NCBI GenBank assembly: GCA_963820415.1
Contig: CAWFZT010000011.1
Span: 62,001-126,000 of the forward strand
Direction: 5' to 3'
Length of the DNA: 64,000 nucleotides
Source of the DNA: CAWFZT01 sp963820415
Lineage (GTDB): Bacteria; Chloroflexota; Anaerolineae; Anaerolineales; Anaerolineaceae
In this document: one piece after another, positions 8,764 to 16,578 of the stretch
Layout of the letters: each line of letters opens with the position of its first letter
Position numbering within the stretch: the first letter of the stretch is position 1
Made by a program: the position numbers and the translations under genes
The notes under the pieces: model-generated
The model's input: the letters and a program-made list of their open reading frames with translations, nothing else
The model's database searches: none
What the model was told of the DNA's origin: nothing

Positions 8764-9806
8764 TTGTGCGTCACCCCGCGCCAGACAGCTTCCAGCGCCT
8801 GCAGGGCTGTCAAGTTGCGGACGGGCCAGCCGCTCTGCATCGCCTTGGGGTCGTCGAAGCGGTTGGGACCGTTTGTCAGGTGGGCGCCGTCATCCTGTAG
8901 CCCGTGGTCCGGCAGGGGCTGCATGGCGCGCCAGTAGTTCCACAGGGGGATATCGTATTCAGCCGCCAGGCGGGCAATGGTGGCGTTGATGTGATTATCC
9001 CCTTCCAGGTTATCCGCCTTGGTCGCCAGGACCGGCAGCACCCCCCGCCCGACCAGGTAATCCAACACTCTGCGCAGGTTACCTTCGAAGTCCGCCGGGC
9101 GCGGCGAATCGTTGGTGCCCAGCATGACCAGCGCCAGGCTGGGCCGCCAGATGCGCAGCTCGCAGTCCAGCGGTGACTCGTCTGGCTGGCAGGCGGAGCG
9201 GTCGGCCCACAGGGGGCTCATCAGCGAAGCGGCGTTGAAGCTGGATTTGGCCGCCATGCTGGTACGTCTGAACGAGCCGGGAAAATAATCGATCACCGAC
9301 TGCAAATATCCAAATGGGCCCAGCGAATAAGCGCCCGGGCCGTGGTCGAAATCGGTCAGGAACCACACTGCCTGGCTTTCGCAGTCGCCTATCTTTGAAA
9401 AAGCATGCTCAAGGTTCCCCTGGCCCAGGCCAGCCTGGTAAATCGCGCGGGCCCTGTCGCTGACCGTGGGGATGATCGGCAGGGCCTGCCAGCCGGCAGG
9501 GGTGGCGGACGACTCGGCCGGCTCGGCTGGCCGAGAGGGGGTTTCGAGCAGGGGCGTAGGGGTAAGCGTAGTGCTGGGGCCCTGGGCCGGAGTAGCCGCC
9601 AGGCTCGGGCTGGGAGTCACAGCCTCCGGCGCGGCAGCCTGCGTCGCTTGCGCCACTTGCGCCACTTGCGTCACTTGCGTGGCAGACGGCAGAGGCAGCG
9701 GCGTCGCCAGCCTCGCCTGGGCGGGGGGGCTGGCGCAGCCGGCCAGAAGGCCCGCCAGGGTCAGGATTATCAATAGTAATGTACACAGGCTCAGGGGTTT
9801 ACTCAC
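8760..9806 (-). CDS. SGNH-type lipoprotein
   Basis: About 348 residues from the GTG at 9806. A signal peptide ends in lipobox LLAGC, then a Thr/Pro/Gln-rich linker to about residue 110, then an SGNH/GDSL-like domain. Block I reads FSKIGDCES, with Cys where the catalytic Ser of GDS is expected. Block III is LGTND and block V DDGAH (Asp-x-x-His). A longer open frame upstream overlaps the preceding gene and looks non-coding. It begins 11 bases after the previous stop and overlaps the next gene by four bases, so it is in the acylation operon. An extracytoplasmic acyl- or esterase-type role is inferred. Confidence 0.85.
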   Translation of the reverse strand: MSKPLSLCTLLLIILTLAGLLAGCASPPAQARLATPLPLPSATQVTQVAQVAQATQAAAPEAVTPSPSLAATPAQGPSTTLTPTPLLETPSRPAEPAESSATPAGWQALPIIPTVSDRARAIYQAGLGQGNLEHAFSKIGDCESQAVWFLTDFDHGPGAYSLGPFGYLQSVIDYFPGSFRRTSMAAKSSFNAASLMSPLWADRSACQPDESPLDCELRIWRPSLALVMLGTNDSPRPADFEGNLRRVLDYLVGRGVLPVLATKADNLEGDNHINATIARLAAEYDIPLWNYWRAMQPLPDHGLQDDGAHLTNGPNRFDDPKAMQSGWPVRNLTALQALEAVWRGVTHK

Positions 9807-9817
9807 GGTTAGAAAGA

Positions 9818-10960
9818 TTAACGGCAGGCTTTCTGCAAGATGGCTGCACCCAGGCGCTGGGTCAGCAGGGCCTCTCCCGCCGGGGTCAGGTGAATGGCAG
9901 AGTTGGTGAACTCGCTCTCCGGGGCCAGATTCCACAGGTCCAGGTAACTCCAGCCCTTCTGCTGGCTGCGCCCGGCCAGGAGCTGGCGGTATTGGTCATA
10001 AACCCAGCGGGGATAATAGAAATTATAACGGAGATCGCTGTTCTTGCCAGTGCTGACCAGGATCGGCTCGTTGACCAGCAGCGCCGGCGTGGCTGCAATG
10101 GCGTTCATTCCGGCGTCCAGCACGTCAAGGGCCAGGCCCTCCGGCGGTAAAGTGGGCGGCTGCCAGCCGTGGAAGGTGACGTCGCTATCCAGGTCGCGTT
10201 GGGCGCGCTCGTAATTGGTGGGATATTCCTGGTCGATGCCGGTCGCCGCCCATAAGACGCCGTAGAACTGCAGGCGCAGCAGGTCGGCCAGGGGCCGGCG
10301 CTGCCCGATGATCGTGCGTTCCCACCAGTCCATGCGCGCCAGGGCCGGGTCGTTGGGGTTGAACTGCAGGTGGTAGCGGGCTGCCAGGCCGGCCAGAATA
10401 GCCGGGTTGTTGGAGACGATGGGCGAGGCAAGCTGCTTATCGCGCGGGAAAGCCTCCAGGGTGGTCAGCCAGACCACCAGGTCAGGGTGGTAGCGGTTGA
10501 CCTGGTCGAGCACCATCAGGTCCTTGGTGAGCGCAATGGTGGGGTAGCCCAGGTTGGAGGCGCGCAGACGCCGGCCGCCGCAGATCGCCAGGTTGGCCGC
10601 GTTGAGCTGCCCGGCCAGGGTCTGCTCGGGCCTGAGCAGTATGCCCCACACCGAGGAATCACCCACCAGTACGACCCGGTATTCGTCCGGCGCCTTGGTG
10701 ATCCCAGCGATCTCGTGCGAGGCGAACATGGCCGGCAGGCTGTACAGGCTGAGGTTGTAGGAGCGGGCAGGATCTTCGCCAAAGGGGAAGCGCTCCCGCC
10801 CGGGAAAGAGCAGGTTGTAGGCCGAGATACGGCCGAGCAGGTCGGTAATACCCCAAGATTTTTGGGGGGCCGGGTTCCAGGCGACAAAGATCAGGTTGGC
10901 TGCCACGAATAGCGCCAAGGCTTTGAGGATCACGTTGCGGATAAATCTCGCGTCCCTCAT
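9818..10960 (-). CDS. Membrane-anchored SGNH-type protein (DltD/AlgX-like role)
   Basis: A 380-residue protein with an N-terminal anchor (about residues 10-28) and an SGNH-like domain outside. Block I is VVLVGDSSVWG with a canonical Ser, and the C-terminal block is SAIHLTPAGE, giving the catalytic His. This is the only SGNH member of the cluster with the ordinary GDS Ser, so it is the best candidate for the transferase that receives the acyl group from the shuttle peptide, as DltD does. Its ATG overlaps the upstream stop (ATGA). Family knowledge: MBOAT operons for envelope acylation nearly always carry such a partner. Confidence 0.85.
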   Translation of the reverse strand: MRDARFIRNVILKALALFVAANLIFVAWNPAPQKSWGITDLLGRISAYNLLFPGRERFPFGEDPARSYNLSLYSLPAMFASHEIAGITKAPDEYRVVLVGDSSVWGILLRPEQTLAGQLNAANLAICGGRRLRASNLGYPTIALTKDLMVLDQVNRYHPDLVVWLTTLEAFPRDKQLASPIVSNNPAILAGLAARYHLQFNPNDPALARMDWWERTIIGQRRPLADLLRLQFYGVLWAATGIDQEYPTNYERAQRDLDSDVTFHGWQPPTLPPEGLALDVLDAGMNAIAATPALLVNEPILVSTGKNSDLRYNFYYPRWVYDQYRQLLAGRSQQKGWSYLDLWNLAPESEFTNSAIHLTPAGEALLTQRLGAAILQKACR

Positions 10961-11928
10961 TTTCCTCCGTTAAGGGCGCGGCGCAGGGCGTCCAGCGTCT
11001 CGAGGGCGCTGAAGCTGCGCCGGTCCCAGCCATCCGTGCTCAGGTAGACGTCGTTGCGGTTGGGGTCCAGGCCGCCGTTGGGCAGAGTCTGCGCCGCCGC
11101 CCAGAAATTCATCAGGGGGATGTCGTAATCGTGGGCGATCTGCGCCGTTACCTTGTTGATGCCCTGGTTGCCTTCCACGTCATCGGCCTTGGTGGAAAGC
11201 ACCGGCAGCGTGCCGTTGGCGATGACCAGATCCATGATCTGGCGCAGGTACTTGCCGTAAACCTCGGCCGAGGCGCCTGGCAGCCAGTTGGTGCCCAGGT
11301 TAATGAACATAATGCTGGGCTTGCGCACGCGCAGCTCGCAGGCTACCGGCGATTCGTCCGGCTGGCAGGCGCTTTGATCAGCCCACAGCGCCGAGAGTGC
11401 GGTCGGGGCGCTCATGCCATCCCGCACGGCCAGGCTCTTGCGTGAGAACGAGCCTTTATAGTAGTCGATCGTCTCCTGCAAATATTGGTGGGTGGCGCCC
11501 AGGGAGTAGCGGTTGGTCTCGTAGATGCCGAGGAAGACGTTTGGCTCGCTCTGGCAGTCGCCTACCACGGAAAAAACATGCGGGTCATTGCCGGCGGCCA
11601 TGCCGCGCTGGTAAATCTGGGCCGCCACGCCGCTGACGGTCGGCACGACCGGCCAGGAGCTCCAGTAATACGGGTCGGGGCGTGTGTCGGTCGTGGCGGT
11701 GAAGGTGGGGGTGACGGTGGGCGTGGCGGAAGGGGTGGGCGTGACGGAAGGGGTGGGGGTGACCGACGGGGTCAGCGTGGCGGTCGGGCTGAAAACAGGC
11801 GTTGGGGTTTGGGTCGGCGCCGGTGCGGCGGTGACTGTGTTCGGCGGCCGCGTGACCGCGCTCACCTGGGCGGGTGTGCCGCTGGCGCAGGCGGAAAGGA
11901 GAAGAAAAGAAACCACAGACCATGGCAC
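10957..11928 (-). CDS. SGNH-type lipoprotein
   Basis: 323 residues from a GTG. Lipobox LLSAC, a long Thr/Pro/Val linker (short repeats of TPSVTPTPS type, residues about 45-80), then the same SGNH-like domain as its neighbours. Block I is FSVVGDCQS (again Cys for Ser) and block III is NLGTNW. The C-terminal Asp-x-x-His of the paralogues is replaced by NDVYLST, so it may be catalytically inactive and act in binding. It is a paralogue of the two lipoproteins downstream. It is separated from the MBOAT gene by about 110 bases of dispersed repeat and overlaps the next gene by ATGA. Confidence 0.82.
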   Translation of the reverse strand: MPWSVVSFLLLSACASGTPAQVSAVTRPPNTVTAAPAPTQTPTPVFSPTATLTPSVTPTPSVTPTPSATPTVTPTFTATTDTRPDPYYWSSWPVVPTVSGVAAQIYQRGMAAGNDPHVFSVVGDCQSEPNVFLGIYETNRYSLGATHQYLQETIDYYKGSFSRKSLAVRDGMSAPTALSALWADQSACQPDESPVACELRVRKPSIMFINLGTNWLPGASAEVYGKYLRQIMDLVIANGTLPVLSTKADDVEGNQGINKVTAQIAHDYDIPLMNFWAAAQTLPNGGLDPNRNDVYLSTDGWDRRSFSALETLDALRRALNGGK

Positions 11929-11946
11929 CAGCGCCCATGGCAGGTG

Positions 11947-12033
11947 TAAACACAGATAAACACAGAACTTATCTAAGTCTTCTTATCTTTTTCCTTATCT
12001 GCATACATCTGTGTCCATCTGTGGTTGATTAAT
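11947..12033. repeat. Dispersed CTGTGTCCATCTGTGG-type repeats
   Basis: Contains GTAAACACAGATAAACACAG and, facing it, CATCTGTGTCCATCTGTGG. Related strings recur near 18905 and 59820. This is a common dispersed sequence type in environmental bacteria and fills the gap downstream of the MBOAT gene. Confidence 0.55.
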
Positions 12034-12040
12034 CTTCGCA

Positions 12041-13546
12041 TCATCTTACTCCGAATAACTTTAAAAATACCTGCCAGGACAGCCCGGTAGAGGGCAGGGC
12101 AAACCACACCCAGCCCAGGGCCACGTAGTGGAAGGTGAGCAGCCCGCCGGCCACCGCCAGGCCCTGTTTGAGCGCCGGGCGGGCGGCCAGGTCGGGCAGG
12201 CGCGGGCGTACCCACTCGGAATAGCGGTTCTGCACGAACAGGCCCAGCCCGTGCCAGGCGCCCCACAGCACGAAGTTCCAGGTCATGCCGTGCCACAGGC
12301 CGATCAGCACCATGGTGGTAATTTGCGTAATGAAGATGATCACTGCCGCCGAGAGCTTGCGCCCGCCGGTGCGCAGCCAGCGCGTCAGCGGGTTGAAATA
12401 ATAGGCGCGGAACCACTGGGTGAGGGTCATATGCCAGTTGTTCCAGAACTGGGCCAGGTTGGGTTTGAGATAGGGAGCATTGAAATTCTCGGGCAGGGCA
12501 ATTCCCACCAGCCGCCCCAACCCGATGGCGATATCGGTGTAGCCGCTGAAATCGAAGAAAATTTGCAAAGTATAGGCGTACAGCAGCACCCACATCCAGC
12601 CGGCTGAGCGCACCTGGGCGGCGTTGGCGGCATTCAGCGCGACCAGCGCCAGGCTGTCTGCCACGACGAATTTCTTGAATAGCCCTACTACCAGGCGTTG
12701 CCCGGCGACGACGAGGTCCTGGGACTGAAGTCCCAGGCTAGTCTTGCCTGGGGTTTGAACCTCAGGTAAGGGTTTACCCTCCGGCTTGTCCGTTCCCTGC
12801 CGCAAATCCTTGATAAAGCGCTCTAACCGGTCGATCGGCCCGGCGGTGAAGGACGGGAAAAAGATCACGTAAATCACATATTCCTGCAAGGTCACCACCG
12901 GCAGGCGCCCGTTCTGCCGCTCGCGCAGTGTGTGCACCAGGCGAAAAGCCAGGTAAGAAAAGCCCAGCCAGCGCAGGTCGGTGGCGGCGGCCAGGCTGGC
13001 CTCCTGCCCCATCAGGGCGCGCAGGCCGGCGCTGGCCAACTGCGCCAGGGCGGGCAGCTTGAGCACCACCAGCAGTGCGATCAAAAGCACAATCCAGACG
13101 GAAACCCTAAGGGTCTCAGAGACCCTTAGGGTTTGTCGTGAGTGTTGTGAGAGCAGCCAGGCCAGCCCGGCAATGGCGATTACCGCCAGGGCGACCTGCT
13201 CGAAGAGCGGCGGGCGCCCGGCCGTCAGCAGTCCATCCAGGCTGAGGAAACGCGTCAGCCCCACCAGCAACACTATACCGGCCAGCGCAGCCGCGGCCGG
13301 CCAGTTTTCCCGCCAGAGCCAGTCGCGCCCCTCGGGTGGGGTGGTGATCACCCAGCTCAACACCACCAGCCCCAACGTGGCGGTGGGCAGCCAGAAATCC
13401 ATATAGCGGATGGGCGCCAGCGGCTGCAGCCAGTAAATGGCCAGGGCGCTGGACAACAGCAGGAACCAGTTGCGCCCGCGCTGCCGGAAAATGAGCCGGT
13501 AAGCCAGCGCCAGGGTGGCAAAAATCAGGATATCACGCAGCCCCAT
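12041..13546 (-). CDS. MBOAT-family membrane O-acyltransferase
   Basis: A 501-residue multi-pass protein of the DltB/AlgI type, which moves an acyl group from a cytoplasmic thioester to the outside. The conserved core is present: FFPSFTAGPIDR, FFDFSGYTDIAIG, FWNNWHMTLTQWF (His372), GLWHGMTWN (His419) and WGAWHG (His432). The C-terminus (LKLFGVR) lacks the aromatic-x-Tyr-x-x-Phe ending that some MBOAT proteins carry, in keeping with a separate shuttle protein encoded just upstream. It starts one base after that gene. Two clusters of small palindromes are inserted in frame in loop regions (around 12718-12780 and 13102-13134). Confidence 0.93.
   Translation of the reverse strand: MGLRDILIFATLALAYRLIFRQRGRNWFLLLSSALAIYWLQPLAPIRYMDFWLPTATLGLVVLSWVITTPPEGRDWLWRENWPAAAALAGIVLLVGLTRFLSLDGLLTAGRPPLFEQVALAVIAIAGLAWLLSQHSRQTLRVSETLRVSVWIVLLIALLVVLKLPALAQLASAGLRALMGQEASLAAATDLRWLGFSYLAFRLVHTLRERQNGRLPVVTLQEYVIYVIFFPSFTAGPIDRLERFIKDLRQGTDKPEGKPLPEVQTPGKTSLGLQSQDLVVAGQRLVVGLFKKFVVADSLALVALNAANAAQVRSAGWMWVLLYAYTLQIFFDFSGYTDIAIGLGRLVGIALPENFNAPYLKPNLAQFWNNWHMTLTQWFRAYYFNPLTRWLRTGGRKLSAAVIIFITQITTMVLIGLWHGMTWNFVLWGAWHGLGLFVQNRYSEWVRPRLPDLAARPALKQGLAVAGGLLTFHYVALGWVWFALPSTGLSWQVFLKLFGVR
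12718..12780. repeat. Three small palindromes inside the MBOAT gene
   Basis: CCTGGGACT-GA-AGTCCCAGG (12718-12737), an imperfect palindrome CCTGGGGTTTGAACCTCAGG (12747-12766) and AGGGTTTACCCT (12769-12780) lie next to each other. They code a loop rich in Gln, Ser and Pro between conserved MBOAT segments. They look like inserted palindromic units that keep the frame. Confidence 0.6.
13102..13134. repeat. 33-bp near-perfect palindrome inside the MBOAT gene
   Basis: AAACCCTAAGGGTCTC, one unpaired base, and the complement. It codes a TLRVS-ETLRVS duplication between membrane segments. A close relative at 29533-29565 acts as an apparent terminator, so this is a repeat family found both inside and outside genes. 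Confidence 0.7.
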
Positions 13547-13684
13547 TTAAAAGCCCTGGTAGATCCACAAGGGAGAGGCATCGGCCGTGAAGATAATCAG
13601 CAGGATCAGCACCAGGCACAGCGCCAGCGCCCACAGGTTTTCGTGGGAGAAAATCCGGCGCAGCAGGCTCAATGGTAACCGCAT
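13547..13684 (-). CDS. DltX-like acyl-shuttle microprotein
   Basis: A 45-residue single-pass protein. The N-terminus has Arg residues (LLRRIF), one hydrophobic helix spans about residues 15-33, and the chain ends DASPLWIYQGF-stop. Positive-inside topology puts the C-terminus outside. The last six residues (Trp-Ile-Tyr-Gln-Gly-Phe) fit the aromatic-x-Tyr-x-x-Phe C-terminal motif of DltX, whose Tyr carries the acyl group between the MBOAT protein and the SGNH transferase. The ATG at 13684 overlaps the lipoprotein gene by 16 bases (a TTG at 13672 is the alternative), and its stop abuts the MBOAT start. Assignment is from motif, topology and context, not from an alignment. Confidence 0.8.
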   Translation of the reverse strand: MRLPLSLLRRIFSHENLWALALCLVLILLIIFTADASPLWIYQGF

Positions 13685-14073
13685 ACCCGCCACTCGCCGC
13701 CTTCCTGGACCACTTTGTAGGTGCGCGGGCTCAGGTCCAGGTTTTGTTTTTCACCATTATAGGTAGCCACGATGTTGCCTTTGCAGTTGACCAGGGTGGC
13801 GCTGCCGTCTTTGCCGGTCTCCTGGCAGGAAACGCCTTCCAGCGTGGCGGTCACGGCCTGGAACGAATCCATTTCCAGCGTGGCTTCGGATTCCCAGGCC
13901 TTGCAGGACTGGTTGGCCAGCTTGGTGGCATCTTTGGCGACCAGCGCCTGCAGGTAAGTCTGGACGGCCTGCACCGCCGGGCTGCTGTTGCCCCCAGCCT
14001 GTGCGCCGCAGGCGGCCAGCAGGGTCGAAGCCGCCAGAAGGGTAAATAAAACCAGGCGAGATATTCGTTGCAT
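13669..14073 (-). CDS. Small lipoprotein, first gene of the acylation cluster
   Basis: 134 residues with a signal peptide and lipobox LLAAC. The mature part looks like a small NTF2/DUF4878-type fold: an N-terminal helix (VQTYLQALVAKDATKLA) followed by strands and a C-terminal GEWRVCGYH. Four Cys in the mature part may form disulfides. The ATG is preceded by GGAGGAAGC. It overlaps the microprotein gene, so translation is probably coupled. Its role in the system is unknown; a surface-exposed partner or stabiliser is a guess. Confidence 0.8.
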   Translation of the reverse strand: MQRISRLVLFTLLAASTLLAACGAQAGGNSSPAVQAVQTYLQALVAKDATKLANQSCKAWESEATLEMDSFQAVTATLEGVSCQETGKDGSATLVNCKGNIVATYNGEKQNLDLSPRTYKVVQEGGEWRVCGYH

Positions 14074-14097
14074 GCTTCCTCCAATGGATAAAGAAAG

Positions 14098-14103
14098 ATT
14101 ATA
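14098..14103 (-). promoter_or_regulatory. -10 element upstream of the acylation cluster
   Basis: TATAAT on the minus strand, 24 bases before the start codon of the first cluster gene. No convincing -35 hexamer is visible. If used, one transcript could run from here through the pantothenate kinase gene near 3600. Confidence 0.4.
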
Positions 14104-14188
14104 TCCTGCCTGGGAGGAAAGGAAAAGAGTCGTCAGGTTTCAGTAAAACAAGTTACACGACTGACGTGTTGAGTACCAGGTTGGGGTT

Positions 14189-14569
14189 TTATATTTTCTT
14201 TTCGATATAGTGCACACCCTCTAGCCCTTTAAAGTGCGCGTCCTGCGTCCACAGAATGGCGTTGTACTTACGAGCGGTGGCAAGAATTATGCTGTCTGCC
14301 ATTAATAGTTTTTGTTCAAGGGAAATCACTGCCGCGCTGAGTGCGATTTCTTGATTTAAGTCTACTACCTGTCCGGTTGCCATCCAAACAATGGCGGCCA
14401 AGGCTTCTTCATCATCGTCGCGCTGTGAGACAATTCGTTTGTAGACTTCATATATGCATATGGTTGGCACAAGCAGCGCACCTGTGGCGTGGATGACCGG
14501 CGCAAAGAAAGCTGTATTTGCGGTTTTAGAAAAATATTCGAGCCAGCCCGATGAATCGACCACGTTCAT
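14189..14569 (-). CDS. vapC: PIN-domain toxin (VapC type)
   Basis: A 126-residue PIN-fold ribonuclease. Acidic residues sit at the expected places: VVDSSGW at the start, the Glu of IYEVYK, and LMADSIILATA and WTQDAHF near the end. It would cleave RNA unless held by the antitoxin. It overlaps the upstream AbrB-type antitoxin gene by four bases (ATGA), the usual toxin-antitoxin arrangement. It is separate in sequence from the VapC at 18471 and the PIN protein at 38175. Confidence 0.87.
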   Translation of the reverse strand: MNVVDSSGWLEYFSKTANTAFFAPVIHATGALLVPTICIYEVYKRIVSQRDDDEEALAAIVWMATGQVVDLNQEIALSAAVISLEQKLLMADSIILATARKYNAILWTQDAHFKGLEGVHYIEKKI

Positions 14570-14778
14570 CGCTCTTCATCCTCTTCTTCACGCTGAACGT
14601 CGGTGTCAATGCCCTCTAAAAACCCTTCGGCTTCTTCGATGGGCGGAACGATGACCATACGCAGGCTTTTTTTGTGCGCGATAAAGACCACTTTTTGCCC
14701 TGGTTTTAGACCAAACTGCTCGCGCACTTCACGCGGGATAACGACCTGATATTTGGTTGAGATGGTGGTGGCATGCAT
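14566..14778 (-). CDS. vapB: AbrB/SpoVT-type antitoxin
   Basis: 70 residues with a swapped-hairpin AbrB DNA-binding domain at the N-terminus (STKYQVVIPREVREQFGLKPGQKV) and an acidic C-terminal tail that would wrap the toxin. Such antitoxins bind their own promoter and repress the operon together with the toxin. The stop overlaps the PIN toxin start. Confidence 0.88.
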   Translation of the reverse strand: MHATTISTKYQVVIPREVREQFGLKPGQKVVFIAHKKSLRMVIVPPIEEAEGFLEGIDTDVQREEEDEER

Positions 14779-14860
14779 TTTCTACACACTCCTTATCGAC
14801 TGGTTTTTGTAATACGATTATAGCACTTTTCCCCAAAAACCCTATTTCTTATGCCTAATT

Positions 14861-14891
14861 TTGGCGTTTGTTTCAGCTTCAGCCTTATAAT
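14861..14891 (+). promoter_or_regulatory. Promoter for the LLM oxidoreductase gene
   Basis: TTGGCG at 14861-14866 and TATAAT at 14886-14891 with 19 bases between, 24 bases before the ATG at 14916. Confidence 0.45.
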
Positions 14892-14915
14892 GCTCCTATA
14901 TCACAGGAGGCGATC

Positions 14916-15875
14916 ATGAAAAACCCCATTCAGTTTGGCTGGCGCGTGCCGGATTTTCCCGAAGTTATGCTCACCGATCCGCACCAGCGTGCTACTTTGC
15001 TGGACGAACAGATCTTCAACTATATGGATACGATCCAGGACGGGCTCGACAGCGCCTGGATGGGCGACCATTTCTTCCCCTGGCCGTCGGCAGATCTGCT
15101 GGACCAGTCCCTCGACACGCACGAGGCCTGGACGATCATGACCTACTTAATGGCGCGCTATCCCCGCATGCGCATAGGCAGCATTGTGCTCAGCCAGTCT
15201 TACCGGCCACCGGCCTTTATGGCTAAGGCGGCCGCTGTGCTGCAGTGGCTGTCAGGCGGGCGGCTGATCTTCGGCATCGGCGCAGGTTGGAAAGAGAACG
15301 AATACCGCGCCTACGGTTACGATTACCCGTCCGATCGGGTGCGCCTGGCCCAGCTCGAAGAGTACGTGCAGATCCTGCGCAAGATGTGGACTGAGGATGC
15401 ACCCACCTTCCACGGCAAGTATTATTCCATTGAAAACGCCTACTGCGCCCCGCGCCCCAACCCCGTCCCGCCCCTGCTGATCGGCGGGGCCGGGCCCAAG
15501 GTGACCCTGCGCATCGTGGCCAAATACGCCGATTGGTGCAACCTGAACGGCTTCGACCTGGAGATGTGCCGCAGCCGCCTGGAGACGCTGCGCCAGCACT
15601 GCCTGGCGGTCGGGCGCGACTATAACACCATCGGCGTCACCTACTCGAACGATTGCCTGGCGGTGGCGCCCACCCACGCCGAGGCCGAGCGCATGGCGGA
15701 TGCCAGCTTTTTCGGCCGCTACGCCCGCATGATCGGCACCCCGGACGAGGTGGCCGCCCAGATTCAGCCCCTGGTCGACCTGGGTGTGACCTACTTCATC
15801 TTCCGCTTCGTCGATTTCCCGCGCAGCGAAGGGGTTAACTTATTTATGAAGGAAGTGGCGCCGCGTTTTAAGTAG
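14916..15875 (+). CDS. LLM-class F420-dependent oxidoreductase
   Basis: A 319-residue TIM-barrel of the luciferase-like monooxygenase superfamily, the branch usually using coenzyme F420. Typical segments are FNYMDTIQDGLDSAWMGDHF, LSQSYRPPAFMAKAAA, GGRLIFGIGAGWKENEY, a PLLIGG strand and a C-terminal GTPDEVAAQI. Substrate unknown. I took the ATG at 14916 because AGGAGG precedes it; an upstream frame has no such signal. The gene stands alone with its own promoter and is followed by a sialidase relic. Confidence 0.88.
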   Translation: MKNPIQFGWRVPDFPEVMLTDPHQRATLLDEQIFNYMDTIQDGLDSAWMGDHFFPWPSADLLDQSLDTHEAWTIMTYLMARYPRMRIGSIVLSQSYRPPAFMAKAAAVLQWLSGGRLIFGIGAGWKENEYRAYGYDYPSDRVRLAQLEEYVQILRKMWTEDAPTFHGKYYSIENAYCAPRPNPVPPLLIGGAGPKVTLRIVAKYADWCNLNGFDLEMCRSRLETLRQHCLAVGRDYNTIGVTYSNDCLAVAPTHAEAERMADASFFGRYARMIGTPDEVAAQIQPLVDLGVTYFIFRFVDFPRSEGVNLFMKEVAPRFK

Positions 15876-15935
15876 GGTGTGTTTCCTAACCCACCGGGTA
15901 ATACTTCAGGAAGGCGCCCCGAGGTTCAAGTCGCC

Positions 15936-16446
15936 ATGTTCTTCCACTCTCAGCCCATCTTCCAGCCCGGCTCCCAGCCGTTCCAACACTGCCACGCCGC
16001 CAGCCTGGTCGAAATACCCGGCGGGCACCCCGCGGCCGGCGACGGACTGCTGGAGGCCTGGTTCGGCAGCGCTCACGTGGGCCATGCCGACGTGGCCATC
16101 TGGCTGGCGTGCAGCCAGGCTGGACAGTGGGGGGCGCCGGTCAAAATTGCCGCCGTGCCCGGCGTGCCGCTGTGGAACCTGGTGCTGTTCAGCGACCGGG
16201 CCGGGACGCTGTGGCTGTTTTACAAGATTGGCCCGACCATACCGGCCTGGACCGGCGCCTATATCCGTTCGACGGACAACGGGTGGCACTGGTCCAGGCC
16301 AGCGTCTGTTGGAAAGCGGTCCGGGCGAGTTTTCCTACCCGGCTATCATCCAGACCTCAGACAGATTAATCCACGTGGTCTATACCCACCGGCGTACCAC
16401 CATCCAGCACGTGGTGGTGGATGCGGAATGGATAGATAGTATATGA
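15936..16446 (+). pseudogene. BNR/sialidase-like protein relic
   Basis: The first half reads like a sialidase-fold protein (HCHAASLVEIPGG, DVAIWLAC, GAYIRSTDNGWHWS with an Asp-box-like turn). After about residue 120 the frame breaks. A second frame gives the C-terminal end (SGPGEFSYPAIIQTSDRLIH and VVYTHRR). Roughly half the normal length is missing between them, so the gene has both an internal deletion and a shift. Its activity is lost; the original substrate cannot be told. Confidence 0.65.
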
Positions 16447-16578
16447 AGGAGCAATCAGAATTTCTAACCAAAAATTAATCTCTTCTAAACCAGAAATATA
16501 TCAATTTCTAATATTCTAAAATTGATTCGGATTATCCTTTACGATAGACGATTAGTGATTGTTTTTCAGGAGGGTCCT

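Noticed and set aside
9807..9935. Longer N-terminus for the SGNH lipoprotein at 8760
   Set aside because: It overlaps the preceding gene, and a signal peptide with lipobox begins right after the GTG at 9806.
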